From NCBI RefSeq assembly GCF_007859935.1, contig NZ_SJPO01000009.1, forward strand, positions 204,624-268,623: a DNA stretch of 64,000 bases, in the 5' to 3' direction. Shown here piece after piece: positions 40,356 to 49,990 of the stretch (within the stretch, counting starts at the first letter, position 1; each line of letters begins with the position of its first letter). The DNA comes from Posidoniimonas polymericola. Its GTDB lineage: Bacteria; Planctomycetota; Planctomycetia; Pirellulales; Lacipirellulaceae. The translations under genes were made by a program, and so were the position numbers. The notes under the pieces are model-generated. The model saw nothing but the letters and a program-made list of their open reading frames with translations, did not search any database and was not told the origin of the DNA.

Positions 40356-41486
40356 CTACGGCCCCGGGTAAACCACCGGCCGGTCGGCGACCTTCACCCG
40401 GATCAGCCACTGCATATTGCTGAAGCGGCCCGACCACTCGGCCGGCCGGATGGCGTCCCCCTCGCGGCTGTCGGACGAGGCGACCGTTTGCTCGGGGTCG
40501 TCGCGGTAGCCGAGGTAAAGGCCCTTGTTGTTCTTCCCGTGGGCGTCGACGCTCACGTAGAACCTGCCCTGCACCTTGGTGGGGAGCGTCGGGATCGAGA
40601 TCCAGTCCTTCCGCTGCGTCGCGACGCTGTAGGGGAAGGTGGTCCGGCTGAGGATGTTGCGGTCCTGGTCAAGGACGTAGACGTCGCCGCTGACGGCTTC
40701 GCTGTCGTGCTCACGGCCGAACTGCGAGGCGTAGATCTGCACCTGCCAGACGTACGCCTCGACGTTCTTGGGGGTCTCGTAACCGACCGTGTAGCAGGCG
40801 CCCTGGATGTTCATGTGGTCGTCGGTGGGGCCGTCGTCGTGCTTGAGCGTGAGGCTGCGGGCGTCGCCGAGCAGCTCGCGCTCGATTGACTGCTCGCGGT
40901 CGGCCTGCTGCTCAGTGCGCTGCTCGTTTGTCATCAGACGGCGGGCGGCGCCGGCGGTGTCGTCGGTCAGGTAGGCGCGGATCATCCACTCGCCGTCCAG
41001 CTTGTCGCCCGCGGCCGAGGGGTCGGAAGCCGTGCGGACAAACGAGTTCGCAGACGAGCCCTCGTCGATCCCGACGTAGACCCCCTTGGTTCGGGTCGGG
41101 TTGAAGAACACCGCGACATGGAACGCGCCGCTTACGGCGACCGGATCGAAGTTGATGCGGACCCACTTCTCGGGCCCACGCTCGAAGAGCGAGTAGGGCT
41201 GCTTGATCTCGATCTGCTGCGAGTGGTCCTCATTCGTGACCAGGACGAGGAAGTCCTCATTGGGGGCCTGGCCGGCGCCGTACCGCGAGCCGTGGAGGCG
41301 GATCCCGGTGAGCCGCCACTCGCCCTCGGGGCACTCGAACCGCACGGAGTGCATGCCGCCGGTCATGCTCCGCTTACCCTCCTGGCTGCCGTCGTCGTGC
41401 TTGAGGAGTTCGGTCTTGGCGGCGGCGGTGGTCGCAAAGACCGCCAAGGCGATAGTCACCATGCAGGTGCAGAGAGCGCGGGACAT
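40356..41486 (-). CDS. Secreted protein with two repeated beta-sandwich-like domains
   Basis: 376 residues. Signal peptide ends at TTAAAK (about 23). Two halves share a pattern: LLKHDDGSQEGKRSMTGGMH at about 27 and LTLKHDDGPTDDHMNIQGAC at about 212. Each is followed by a strand (WRLTGIRLHGSRYG / YVWQVQIYASQFG), a phosphate-free PYSLFERGPEKWVRI / PYSVATQRKDWISI segment, FYVSVDAHGKNNKGLYLGY-like strands and a closing WMIRAYL / WLIRVKV. The internal duplication suggests a carbohydrate- or cell-surface-binding role. It lies 24 bases after the ADOP-prefix gene and may be the third gene of that operon. Confidence 0.75.
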   Translation of the reverse strand: MSRALCTCMVTIALAVFATTAAAKTELLKHDDGSQEGKRSMTGGMHSVRFECPEGEWRLTGIRLHGSRYGAGQAPNEDFLVLVTNEDHSQQIEIKQPYSLFERGPEKWVRINFDPVAVSGAFHVAVFFNPTRTKGVYVGIDEGSSANSFVRTASDPSAAGDKLDGEWMIRAYLTDDTAGAARRLMTNEQRTEQQADREQSIERELLGDARSLTLKHDDGPTDDHMNIQGACYTVGYETPKNVEAYVWQVQIYASQFGREHDSEAVSGDVYVLDQDRNILSRTTFPYSVATQRKDWISIPTLPTKVQGRFYVSVDAHGKNNKGLYLGYRDDPEQTVASSDSREGDAIRPAEWSGRFSNMQWLIRVKVADRPVVYPGP

Positions 41487-41510
41487 GCGAGAAACCGTTC
41501 GAGTAAACGG

Positions 41511-42044
41511 CTAGGGGATCTCCGCGGCAAACTCGGTAGCAGGCAAGTCGAGGCGGCTCCAGTCGCTCCACGGCTGCGCGAGCGCCTGGGCCGGAGCCCA
41601 GCCCGCAGGCAGCGGCGTGTCGCCGGACGAGCCCCCCGCCGTCGACGACGCCCCCGCGGCCTGGAGCTGTTCGATCTGGGCGGTCAGGGCCTCGATCTGG
41701 GCGGCGCTGCTCGCGCGGAACTGCACGGCGGCTACGGCCTGGTAGACGACCACGCCGAGCAGCAGCGACAAGAGCGCGGCCTGGCCCAGTAGCAGCCAGC
41801 GGCGCGGCCCGAGGTCGACGCTGAGGCACGCACGGCGGCAGTCCTCAAAATCGCCAAAGCGGAGGCGCGCCTCACGCGCCGCGTCGTCCGCCGACATGCC
41901 GCGGCGCACGTTCTCCTCGGCCCGCATCTCCAGGTGGAACTTCAGCTCGTCGCGGATGTCGGCGTCGATGTCGGCGCGCGACCGGGCAGCGAGTGACTGG
42001 GAAGCGAGAGGAAACAGCCGGCCGATGGTTTGCTGAAGGAGCAT
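41511..42044 (-). CDS. Stand-alone ADOP permease-prefix domain membrane protein
   Basis: 177 residues. Residues about 20-72 match the prefix domain found at the front of ADOP-type ABC permeases (ADIDADIRDELKFHLEMRAE, DAAREARLRFGDFEDCRRAC). One membrane helix at about 83-103 follows, then a short coiled coil (AAQIEALTAQIEQLQAAG) and a periplasmic tail. No permease core is attached. It lies four bases downstream of a PadR regulator, the usual partner of ADOP permeases, so it is likely a regulated remnant or adaptor of such a system. Confidence 0.8.
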   Translation of the reverse strand: MLLQQTIGRLFPLASQSLAARSRADIDADIRDELKFHLEMRAEENVRRGMSADDAAREARLRFGDFEDCRRACLSVDLGPRRWLLLGQAALLSLLLGVVVYQAVAAVQFRASSAAQIEALTAQIEQLQAAGASSTAGGSSGDTPLPAGWAPAQALAQPWSDWSRLDLPATEFAAEIP

Positions 42045-42048
42045 CGTA

Positions 42049-42405
42049 CTAGGCCTGCACGGCGGGCGGGTTCAGGATCAGACCAATCGCTGCGGAGAAG
42101 CTGCTCCACCGCTCGGTGTCGGCCTTGAGCTGCTTGCGGCCCGCACCAGTGAGCTTGTAGTACTTGGCACGGCGGTTGGACTCGGAGAGCCCCCACTCGT
42201 GCTCGATCAGGCCGCGGCGGGCCATGCGGTGCAGGGCCGGGTAGAGCGAGCCCTCCTCGACCACCAGCGCGTCCTGGCTGGACTGCTGGATGCTGCGGGC
42301 GATGGCGTAGCCGTGCATCTGGCCCGCCGTGAGGGTCTTGAGGATGAGCATATCGAGCGTGCCCTGCAGAAGGTCGGCCCGGCGTTTTGTGTCTGGCTTC
42401 GCCAT
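42049..42405 (-). CDS. PadR-family transcriptional regulator
   Basis: Winged-helix repressor, 118 residues from the ATG at 42405. Motifs: [45 protein letters not shown] (recognition helix region) and [12 protein letters not shown] with the dimerisation helix at the end. Members near ADOP permeases repress their own operon; here the next genes are the ADOP-prefix protein and the duplicated-domain secreted protein. A matching operator and promoter lie upstream at 42438-42476. Confidence 0.92.
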   Translation of the reverse strand: MAKPDTKRRADLLQGTLDMLILKTLTAGQMHGYAIARSIQQSSQDALVVEEGSLYPALHRMARRGLIEHEWGLSESNRRAKYYKLTGAGRKQLKADTERWSSFSAAIGLILNPPAVQA

Positions 42406-42437
42406 AATCGGCAGCTCCGTCGGCACTCCCCTGGTTG

Positions 42438-42476
42438 TTCTAGGGGAATGGTACAGAGGCTTCCCTAGAATGTCAA
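42438..42476 (-). promoter_or_regulatory. Promoter and operator of the PadR operon
   Basis: On the minus strand TTGACA (42476-42471) is separated by 17 bases from TACCAT (42453-42448), a sigma-70-like promoter with a good -35 and a weak -10. An imperfect inverted repeat, TTCTAGGGAA then TTCCCCTAGAA, has its arms at 42470-42461 and 42448-42438, abutting the -35 and overlapping the -10. Binding there would block transcription, as expected for PadR autorepression. Confidence 0.65.
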
Positions 42477-42531
42477 GGGGAACGCCGGGAAGCGGCGCTG
42501 GCGGAAGGGCGGGAGTAGCGCGACCGTTGTC

Positions 42532-42588
42532 GTTGGCCGAAGGCCATACGCACCGTAGTAGGCCACAATGAGGTAGGCCGTTGGCCGA
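42532..42588. repeat. Diverged copy of the GGCCAACGGCC/CACCGTAG repeat
   Basis: GTTGGCCGAAGGCC, then CACCGTAGTAGGCC, then AGGCCGTTGGCCGA. Same components as the repeats at 63319-63924 but rearranged. It lies in the gap between the ketoacyl synthase end and the PadR promoter. Confidence 0.5.
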
Positions 42589-42605
42589 CTTAACTCGACC
42601 GAAAG

Positions 42606-43868
42606 CTACTCAACCACCAGCACGGTCGCCACGGCCTGGCCCATCAGGTTGTAGTTGAGCTTCAGCACAGCGGGCTTGTCGAAGGGCGTCTGCTCGGCCG
42701 CGACGTTCACCGGGCAATTGGGGTCGGGCGTTTCGTAGTTGAGGGTCGGCGGGATGGCGCCGTGCTCGATGGCGGAGAGCGTGACCGCCATCTCGACCGA
42801 GCCGCCCGAGGCGCCGGTGTTGCCGAAGAACGACTTGGGCGCCGTGACCGGCGCGTCGCCGATCGTCGCGCGGAGGGCGGCGGCCTCGACCTCGTCCTGC
42901 TCGACCGAGCCGCACGCGTGGGCGCTGACAAACGCCAACTCGTCGGGCGTGACGCCGGCCTGCTCGAGGGCGGCGTTCACGGCGTTCACGATCGCGCGGC
43001 CTTGCTTGACGCTCTTCGGCGGCCGGCCCTCGTTGCGGACCGCGACCGAGGCGACCCGGGCGATGATGTTGGCCCCGCGGCGCTGCGCGTGGCGCTGGTT
43101 CTCGAGCACGATCACGCCGGCGCCCTCGCCGCAGACCGCGCCGGTGCGTGCACGGTCAAACGGGCGGCAGGCCTCGGCCGGGTCGACGCCTGCCTTCCAG
43201 GCCGCGGCGCCCTCGCGCCACAGCGGGTCGAGCTGGTTCAGGCGGCTGCTGCTGGCGCCGACAAACATGACGTCCGTCGCGCCGCGCTGGATCATGCTGG
43301 CGGCCTCGGACAGCGCCATCAGGCTCGAGGCGTCGCCGTGGGCGATGGTGTTGGTAGGGCCGCGGGCGTCGCGGCGGATGCCGGTGTGGCAGGCCGACAT
43401 GTTCGGCAGGTACTTGAGCATCCACAGCGGGAACAGCTCGCGCATGCCGACCGGGCCCCAGCTTTCGTAGTCGAACCGGCCGTCTTCGCTCAGGCAGGCC
43501 TGGTAGCTGGCTTCCAGCTCTTCGGGGGGGCAGTACATCAGACCGGCGCCGAACACCACGCCCATCCGCTCGGGGTCGACCGTAGCGTCCTCAAGGGCGG
43601 CGTGGTCCCACGCCTGCTCGCCGGCGGCGAATGCTAGCTGGATCTCCCGCGCCATGACCTTGAGGCTCTTGCGCGGCTTGACCCACTCCTTGGGATCAAA
43701 ATCCTCGTCCCGGATGATGCCGCCAAACGGGATCGGCCAGTCGGTGCCGGCCATCCGCTCGTAGACGCGCACCCCACTGCGGCGCTGCTCGATCGACGAC
43801 CAGACCTGCTCGCGGCCAACGCCCAGCGGGCAGGCAATGCCGTATCCGGTGATGACTACGTTTTCCAA
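42606..43868 (-). CDS. Beta-ketoacyl synthase of KAS I/II fold with Cys-His-Asn active site
   Basis: Condensing enzyme of the thiolase superfamily, 420 residues. Start [18 protein letters not shown] is FabF-like. The nucleophile is Cys160 in [20 protein letters not shown]. The first active-site His is His317 in [17 protein letters not shown], where FabF has HGTST. At the second His position (FabF G-H in KSMTGH) this protein has Asn350 ([17 protein letters not shown]). Cys-His-Asn is the triad of KAS III enzymes, so substrate or decarboxylation chemistry may differ. Divergent from a membrane fatty-acid desaturase. Not a housekeeping fabF: no acpP or fabG nearby. Confidence 0.85.
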   Translation of the reverse strand: MENVVITGYGIACPLGVGREQVWSSIEQRRSGVRVYERMAGTDWPIPFGGIIRDEDFDPKEWVKPRKSLKVMAREIQLAFAAGEQAWDHAALEDATVDPERMGVVFGAGLMYCPPEELEASYQACLSEDGRFDYESWGPVGMRELFPLWMLKYLPNMSACHTGIRRDARGPTNTIAHGDASSLMALSEAASMIQRGATDVMFVGASSSRLNQLDPLWREGAAAWKAGVDPAEACRPFDRARTGAVCGEGAGVIVLENQRHAQRRGANIIARVASVAVRNEGRPPKSVKQGRAIVNAVNAALEQAGVTPDELAFVSAHACGSVEQDEVEAAALRATIGDAPVTAPKSFFGNTGASGGSVEMAVTLSAIEHGAIPPTLNYETPDPNCPVNVAAEQTPFDKPAVLKLNYNLMGQAVATVLVVE

Positions 43869-44258
43869 AGCAAACGCCTAACGAGGTTCGAGGCGGTAAC
43901 GAGGGGGTGTCCCGCAAAATCGGAATCGGTCGGTCGCGGCGGCGGCGGCATAACTCAGATCGGCTGCAATCAGCAGCGTCGCGGCGCCGACCAATCGTTA
44001 CAGGGCTGCTAAGCCAATTACGCAGTTTAGCCAGCCCGCCCGGCCCGCTCCACCCGCCGGCCGGGACGCACGACCGGATTGCTATCGGTCGCTACGGTCA
44101 CCCCACCCAAGCCCGATCGCCGCGGCCCGCCCTGACAGCGGGCGGAGCCGGCGACCCTGCGGCCTGGCGCGGTTGCACCGCCGCCGCCAGGTAGCCCCGC
44201 ATTGGATCCAGCCTCCCCAATTGCACCGGCCCAAGGGCCGTGCGAACGAGTCGCCGCC
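43869..44258. other. Divergent intergenic region
   Basis: 390 bases between the starts of the ketoacyl synthase and desaturase genes, expected to hold both promoters. I see no clear -35/-10 pair, operator or hairpin. A TTG at 44202 could extend the desaturase by 19 residues. Confidence 0.3.
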
Positions 44259-45488
44259 ATGCTGCTCCCGCAAAACACCGACGCCAATTCTGCCTGGGCC
44301 GACCAGCCCCTGGTGCTGGCCCCGCAGGACCCTGAACGGGCGCCGAAGCGGCCGGCCGCGGGGCAGCCGTCGCCGCCGGTCGCGGCCGCACGGCCGGAGT
44401 TCTCGCTCGCCCAAGCCCGGACGATTGTCGGCCAGCGGTTCAAACCGGACCCGATCGTGTACTGGGCCGACCTGCTGGTCAGCTGGACGACGGCGATGCT
44501 GGCGTACCAGCTGGTCTGCAGCCCCACGATCGGCTGGGGGTCGGCGGCGGTGACGCTTGGCTGGCCGGCGCGGATCGCCTGCTTCTTTCTTTCGAGCGCG
44601 CTGATCTACCGCTGCGGGCTGTTCATCCACGAGCTGACGCACATCCCGGAGCACGAGTTCCGCGTGTTCCGCAAGACGTGGAACATGCTGTGCGGCGTGC
44701 CGTTTCTGATCCCCTCGTTCGTGTACCTGACGCACGTCGACCACCACCGGCGGCGGCACTACGGCACGCACCAGGACGGCGAGTACCTGCCGCTGTCGCA
44801 CCGCTCGCCGTGGTGCATCGTCGGCTATATGGCGCAGAGCCTGATCATCCCGGTGCTGGCGGTGGTCCGGTTCGGCGTGCTGACCCCGCTGACCTGGTTC
44901 AATGGGCCGCTGCGTCGGTGGGTGATGACGCACGCCTCGAGCATGGTGATCGACCCCACCTACCTGCGTCCCTACCCCACGGCCAAGGCGCTGCGGCTGA
45001 TCCGTCGGCAGGAGGTGCTGACCTTCCTGTACATCGCGGCGGCCGCCGTGCTGCTGTACCGCGGCGCGTTCCACAACGGGCTCGTGAGCCCCTGGGTGCT
45101 GCTGCAGGCGTACCTGACCGGCGTGCTGGTGGTGACCGTCAACGCGGCCCGGACGCTCGGCTCGCACCGCTGGCACAACGACGAGCACAACCAGATGACC
45201 TTCGTCGAGCAGATGCTCGACAGCGTCAACTACGACAGCCCGCGGTCGCTTGCGTGGCTGTGGGCGCCGGTTGGCTCGCGCTACCACGCGTTGCACCACA
45301 TCTTCCCGTCGATGCCGTACCACGCGATGGGCTCCGCGCACCGCCGGCTGATGGCCGAGCTGCCGGCCGACTCGCCCTACCGCAGGACCGTGGCAAAGTC
45401 GCTCAGCGGGGAGCTGCGGGCCTTGTGGCGGCGTTCGCAGAGCAGCCAACGGCCAAATAGGGCTCAAGATTTTGACTTAGCGAGCTGA
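44259..45488 (+). CDS. Membrane fatty-acid desaturase
   Basis: Di-iron membrane enzyme that introduces a double bond (or a hydroxyl) into acyl chains. 409 residues from the ATG at 44259. Three histidine boxes: FIHELTH (His124/128), THVDHHRRRHYG (His159, 162, 163) and YHALHHIFPSMPYH near residue 350. Hydrophobic pairs lie at about 70-120 and 250-300. An additional TLGSHRWHNDEHNQM segment provides the His between helix 4 and box 3. A Pro/Ala-rich N-terminal extension of about 45 residues is not conserved-looking. Divergently paired with the unusual ketoacyl synthase, suggesting shared work on membrane lipids. Confidence 0.9.
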   Translation: MLLPQNTDANSAWADQPLVLAPQDPERAPKRPAAGQPSPPVAAARPEFSLAQARTIVGQRFKPDPIVYWADLLVSWTTAMLAYQLVCSPTIGWGSAAVTLGWPARIACFFLSSALIYRCGLFIHELTHIPEHEFRVFRKTWNMLCGVPFLIPSFVYLTHVDHHRRRHYGTHQDGEYLPLSHRSPWCIVGYMAQSLIIPVLAVVRFGVLTPLTWFNGPLRRWVMTHASSMVIDPTYLRPYPTAKALRLIRRQEVLTFLYIAAAAVLLYRGAFHNGLVSPWVLLQAYLTGVLVVTVNAARTLGSHRWHNDEHNQMTFVEQMLDSVNYDSPRSLAWLWAPVGSRYHALHHIFPSMPYHAMGSAHRRLMAELPADSPYRRTVAKSLSGELRALWRRSQSSQRPNRAQDFDLAS

Positions 45489-45506
45489 GAATGCGAGAAT
45501 AAGGGT

Positions 45507-45776
45507 ATGCACGTCAACTTCCCCGAGCCCAACGACACGGTCGTATCCGCCAAGGCCGCCGCGAGCGGCTTCGGCGACGACGTCGCCGCGTACCTCTTGC
45601 ACCTCGTTGAACAAGACGATACGACCGTCGATCGTTCCCTTGATCAGAACGCGCTGGAAGCGTTCGAACGCCTAGGCTTGGTGGGGTGCATCAAGGACGG
45701 CCCCAACGACCTCTCGACAAATCCTAAGCACATGGAAGGCTTCGGACGGGATGGCCAAGACGTTAACCCTGATTGA
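45507..45776 (+). CDS. Putative antitoxin of a PIN toxin pair
   Basis: 89 residues, no recognised DNA-binding fold. It begins MHVNFPEPNDTVVSAKAAAS, reminiscent of small antitoxins with an N-terminal strand, and continues with a helix (DDVAAYLLHLVEQDD). Its end overlaps the following PIN gene by 26 bases, the usual organisation of type II pairs. Identified mainly by position and size. Confidence 0.6.
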   Translation: MHVNFPEPNDTVVSAKAAASGFGDDVAAYLLHLVEQDDTTVDRSLDQNALEAFERLGLVGCIKDGPNDLSTNPKHMEGFGRDGQDVNPD

Positions 45777-46188
45777 CACCGGACCGTTGGTCGCATTGTT
45801 CCATGAACGCGACCAACACCACGCCGGCATCAAGCTCGTATTCGCTCGCTTGCAGCTGCCCTTTCTGACCTGCCTGCCGGTAATCACCGAAGCGGCCTAC
45901 CACCTACGCAATCAGCCTGGGAAGGTGCAACGCCTGCTCGAGGCCGCCCGAGGAACGCACCTGCTGCTTCACCCGCTCGGTGGCGCTGATCTGCAGGCGG
46001 TCAGCGAGATCCTTCACCGCTACGAGGATCAGCGGTTTGACTTTGCCGACGCCTGCTTGATGCACGTTGCCGGGGCCAATGCCGGGATTGAAGTGTTCAC
46101 TGTCGACACAACGGACTTCTCGCTCTACCGCACGCCAGACGGGAGCCCGCTACCGCTGGTAGACCTCGGCGGCAGTCGCGGCTATTAA
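45751..46188 (+). CDS. PIN domain toxin
   Basis: Probable ribonuclease toxin, 145 residues. PIN signature: Asp in TLIDTGPLVALFHERDQHH, Glu in VITEAAYHLRNQPGK, Asp pair in RFDFADACLMHVA and VFTVDTTDFSLYR. This is the MazF-unrelated, VapC-like subgroup with a TGPLVALF start. Overlaps its putative antitoxin. It is the second PIN toxin pair in 9 kb; the two toxins are not close paralogues. Confidence 0.85.
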   Translation: MAKTLTLIDTGPLVALFHERDQHHAGIKLVFARLQLPFLTCLPVITEAAYHLRNQPGKVQRLLEAARGTHLLLHPLGGADLQAVSEILHRYEDQRFDFADACLMHVAGANAGIEVFTVDTTDFSLYRTPDGSPLPLVDLGGSRGY

Positions 46189-46339
46189 TCTCTGCGCCGC
46201 CAATGGACCGAGGCCGACCAACGGATGGCCGGTTTCCGTGTGAGCAGGCTCAATGCGGCGGGTTCCTTCGCCGCGCAGTCATGAATAGTACGCGTAGCCC
46301 CACAACGGGTGGGCGTCCCCTGAGCAGCCGCCACGCGGC

Positions 46340-46717
46340 CTAAACGAACTGCGCCAGGTAGTTCACCAGGTCGGTCCGCGAGACCATGCCCACGACGCTC
46401 GCGCCGTTGACGACCGGCGCCCGCTGGACGCGGGTCTCCTTGAACTTCTCGGCAATCGACTCGATCGAGTCGCTCTGGTCGAGCGTCACGGTGTTGGTCG
46501 TCATGTGATCGACCACCGGCGCGTCCATCAGGGCGGGGTCCGAGAAAGACGCCAGGATATCGTACTGCGAGACCATCCCCTGCAGCGCGCCCGACGCGTC
46601 GATCACCGGCAGTCCCGCCAGCCCGTGGTGAGCGAGCAGCGCGATCGCCTCGCGCATCGTGGCGGTGACTTGCACGCCGCGCACGGCGTCACTCATCAGG
46701 TCTTTGGCGGTCGCCAT
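46340..46717 (-). CDS. CBS-domain pair protein
   Basis: 125 residues consisting of two CBS motifs: KDLMSDAVRGVQVTATMREA with GLPVIDASGALQGMVSQYDI, and VVDHMTTNTVTLDQSDSIES with APVVNGASVVGMVSRTDLV. Such pairs bind adenosyl nucleotides (AMP, ATP, NAD) and regulate partners, but no partner domain is fused or adjacent. Confidence 0.9.
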   Translation of the reverse strand: MATAKDLMSDAVRGVQVTATMREAIALLAHHGLAGLPVIDASGALQGMVSQYDILASFSDPALMDAPVVDHMTTNTVTLDQSDSIESIAEKFKETRVQRAPVVNGASVVGMVSRTDLVNYLAQFV

Positions 46718-46855
46718 GCGGGAGGTCCTCTGCCTAGTGGGTCGAAGCTAGGGGCCGCCCGAGAGAATTCCGGGACGTAGAGAAGGATAGCCCACCGCCA
46801 ACGAGCGGAGCTCGGCGTGCGGCAATCCCTACTGGAGGACGAGTCGTGCCGGTTC

Positions 46856-48646
<1,791 letters not shown>

Positions 48647-48748
48647 ACGAAGGGGGAGGTGGGAAGTCGGAAGGAGGTTAGAGAGCAGCCGAGGGCGGGC
48701 CGAGCACGAAGCGCTCCCCCTTTACCACTTCGGCCTTCCCCCCTTGGG

Positions 48749-49798
48749 TCAGGGCAGCACCCAGGCCAGCGCGCCGATCACCGGCGCGGCGTCGCCGCAG
48801 ACCGAGAACTCCAGCCGGTCGAGGTTGCGGAAGCCGTCCAGCGCGTGCTCGCGGTACGACTCTTCGGCGGTCAGGCGGTAGCGGTCGCGGACGTCGGACG
48901 CCAGGTCGCACACGCCGCCGCCAATCACCAGCCGGTCGTAGTCGCCCAGGTAGTTGACGCTCAGCATCGCCAGCCCCAGGGCCCTGGCCTGGTCGTCGAA
49001 CAGCTCGACCGCGAGCGGGTCGCCGGCGGCGGCCAGCTCGCGGAGCTGCCGCGCCTTCTCCTTGGTCGTGCCGCCCGCGGCGTTCAGCTTGTGGTCGGCC
49101 CATTCGGGCAGCGTCAGCCGGTACTCGAGCTGGTGCGTCAGCCCCGTCAGCGACACGGCCGACTCGGCGGTCGACTTGGCGTTGCCGACCACCAGCTGGC
49201 GGTCGTGGTCGTGGCGGAAGGCGTACTCCGGCAGCAGGATGTGCCCGACGTGGCCCGCCCGGCCCTCCTTGCCGCGGAGCGGGTTGCCGTCGACCACCGC
49301 GCCGCCGCCGAAGCCGGTGCCGACGATGACCATGAACAGCGAGTGCAGGTCCTCCGCCGGCAGCTTGTCGGCCGGCGCGCCGTCCCACGAGAGCGAGCGG
49401 TTGCGGATGGCGAACTCGCCCAGGGCCGCCGCCTGGCCGTCGCCGATGTAGCACACCTCCAGCCGCGGCGAGACCGCCCGGAACGCCTTCTCCAGCTCCT
49501 CGCGGATGCCAAACCGGTCCCACTGCTTCGGGTCGAGGTTGGGGGTCTTGAGCAGCACGCCGTCCTGGGTCGCCGGGCCGGGGGTCGCCAGGCCGACAAA
49601 CGGCACGTTCTCGAGCGTGGCGCCGAGCCGCTCGAGCTCAACCGACGCCTGACGCACAATCGCCGCGATGACCGCACCCGGACCGTCTTGGGGCGCGGTC
49701 GGGAACTGGTCGCTCACGGCCACCACCTGCCGCGACTCGTCGCCGATGGCGAGGGTGCTGGTAGTGCCGCCGATGTCGACGCCGATAAAGTAGGTCAT
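48749..49798 (-). CDS. ROK family sugar kinase without the usual zinc motif
   Basis: Likely glucokinase-like sugar kinase, 349 residues from the ATG at 49798. ATP-site DIGGTTSTLAIGD, sugar-binding GLATPGPATQDGVLLKTPNL, catalytic-type YIGDGQAAALGEFA, then IVGTGFGGGAVVDGNPLRGK and GHVGHILLPEYAF. After GHVGH, most ROK proteins have C-x-C-G-x-x-G-C-x-E binding zinc; here RHDHDRQLVVGNAKSTAESA takes its place, with no cysteine. ATP-site end LVIGGGVCDL. Substrate unknown. Confidence 0.85.
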   Translation of the reverse strand: MTYFIGVDIGGTTSTLAIGDESRQVVAVSDQFPTAPQDGPGAVIAAIVRQASVELERLGATLENVPFVGLATPGPATQDGVLLKTPNLDPKQWDRFGIREELEKAFRAVSPRLEVCYIGDGQAAALGEFAIRNRSLSWDGAPADKLPAEDLHSLFMVIVGTGFGGGAVVDGNPLRGKEGRAGHVGHILLPEYAFRHDHDRQLVVGNAKSTAESAVSLTGLTHQLEYRLTLPEWADHKLNAAGGTTKEKARQLRELAAAGDPLAVELFDDQARALGLAMLSVNYLGDYDRLVIGGGVCDLASDVRDRYRLTAEESYREHALDGFRNLDRLEFSVCGDAAPVIGALAWVLP

Positions 49799-49990
49799 AA
49801 CGAGGTTGCCTGTCGCGGCCCGGTGGTGGGGGCGGGTCTGCCAGGCAGCCGCCCCAGCCGCAAAGAGAGGGAGGATTAAAGAAGCCGTCAGTATCGCGAC
49901 CTTGCCGACGCGATGCAATCGCCCCGCACGGGGCCCGCTTTGGTGCAGGCGACAACGGCAGGGAGCCCAGCGGCGAGTCGCACCCGCCGC

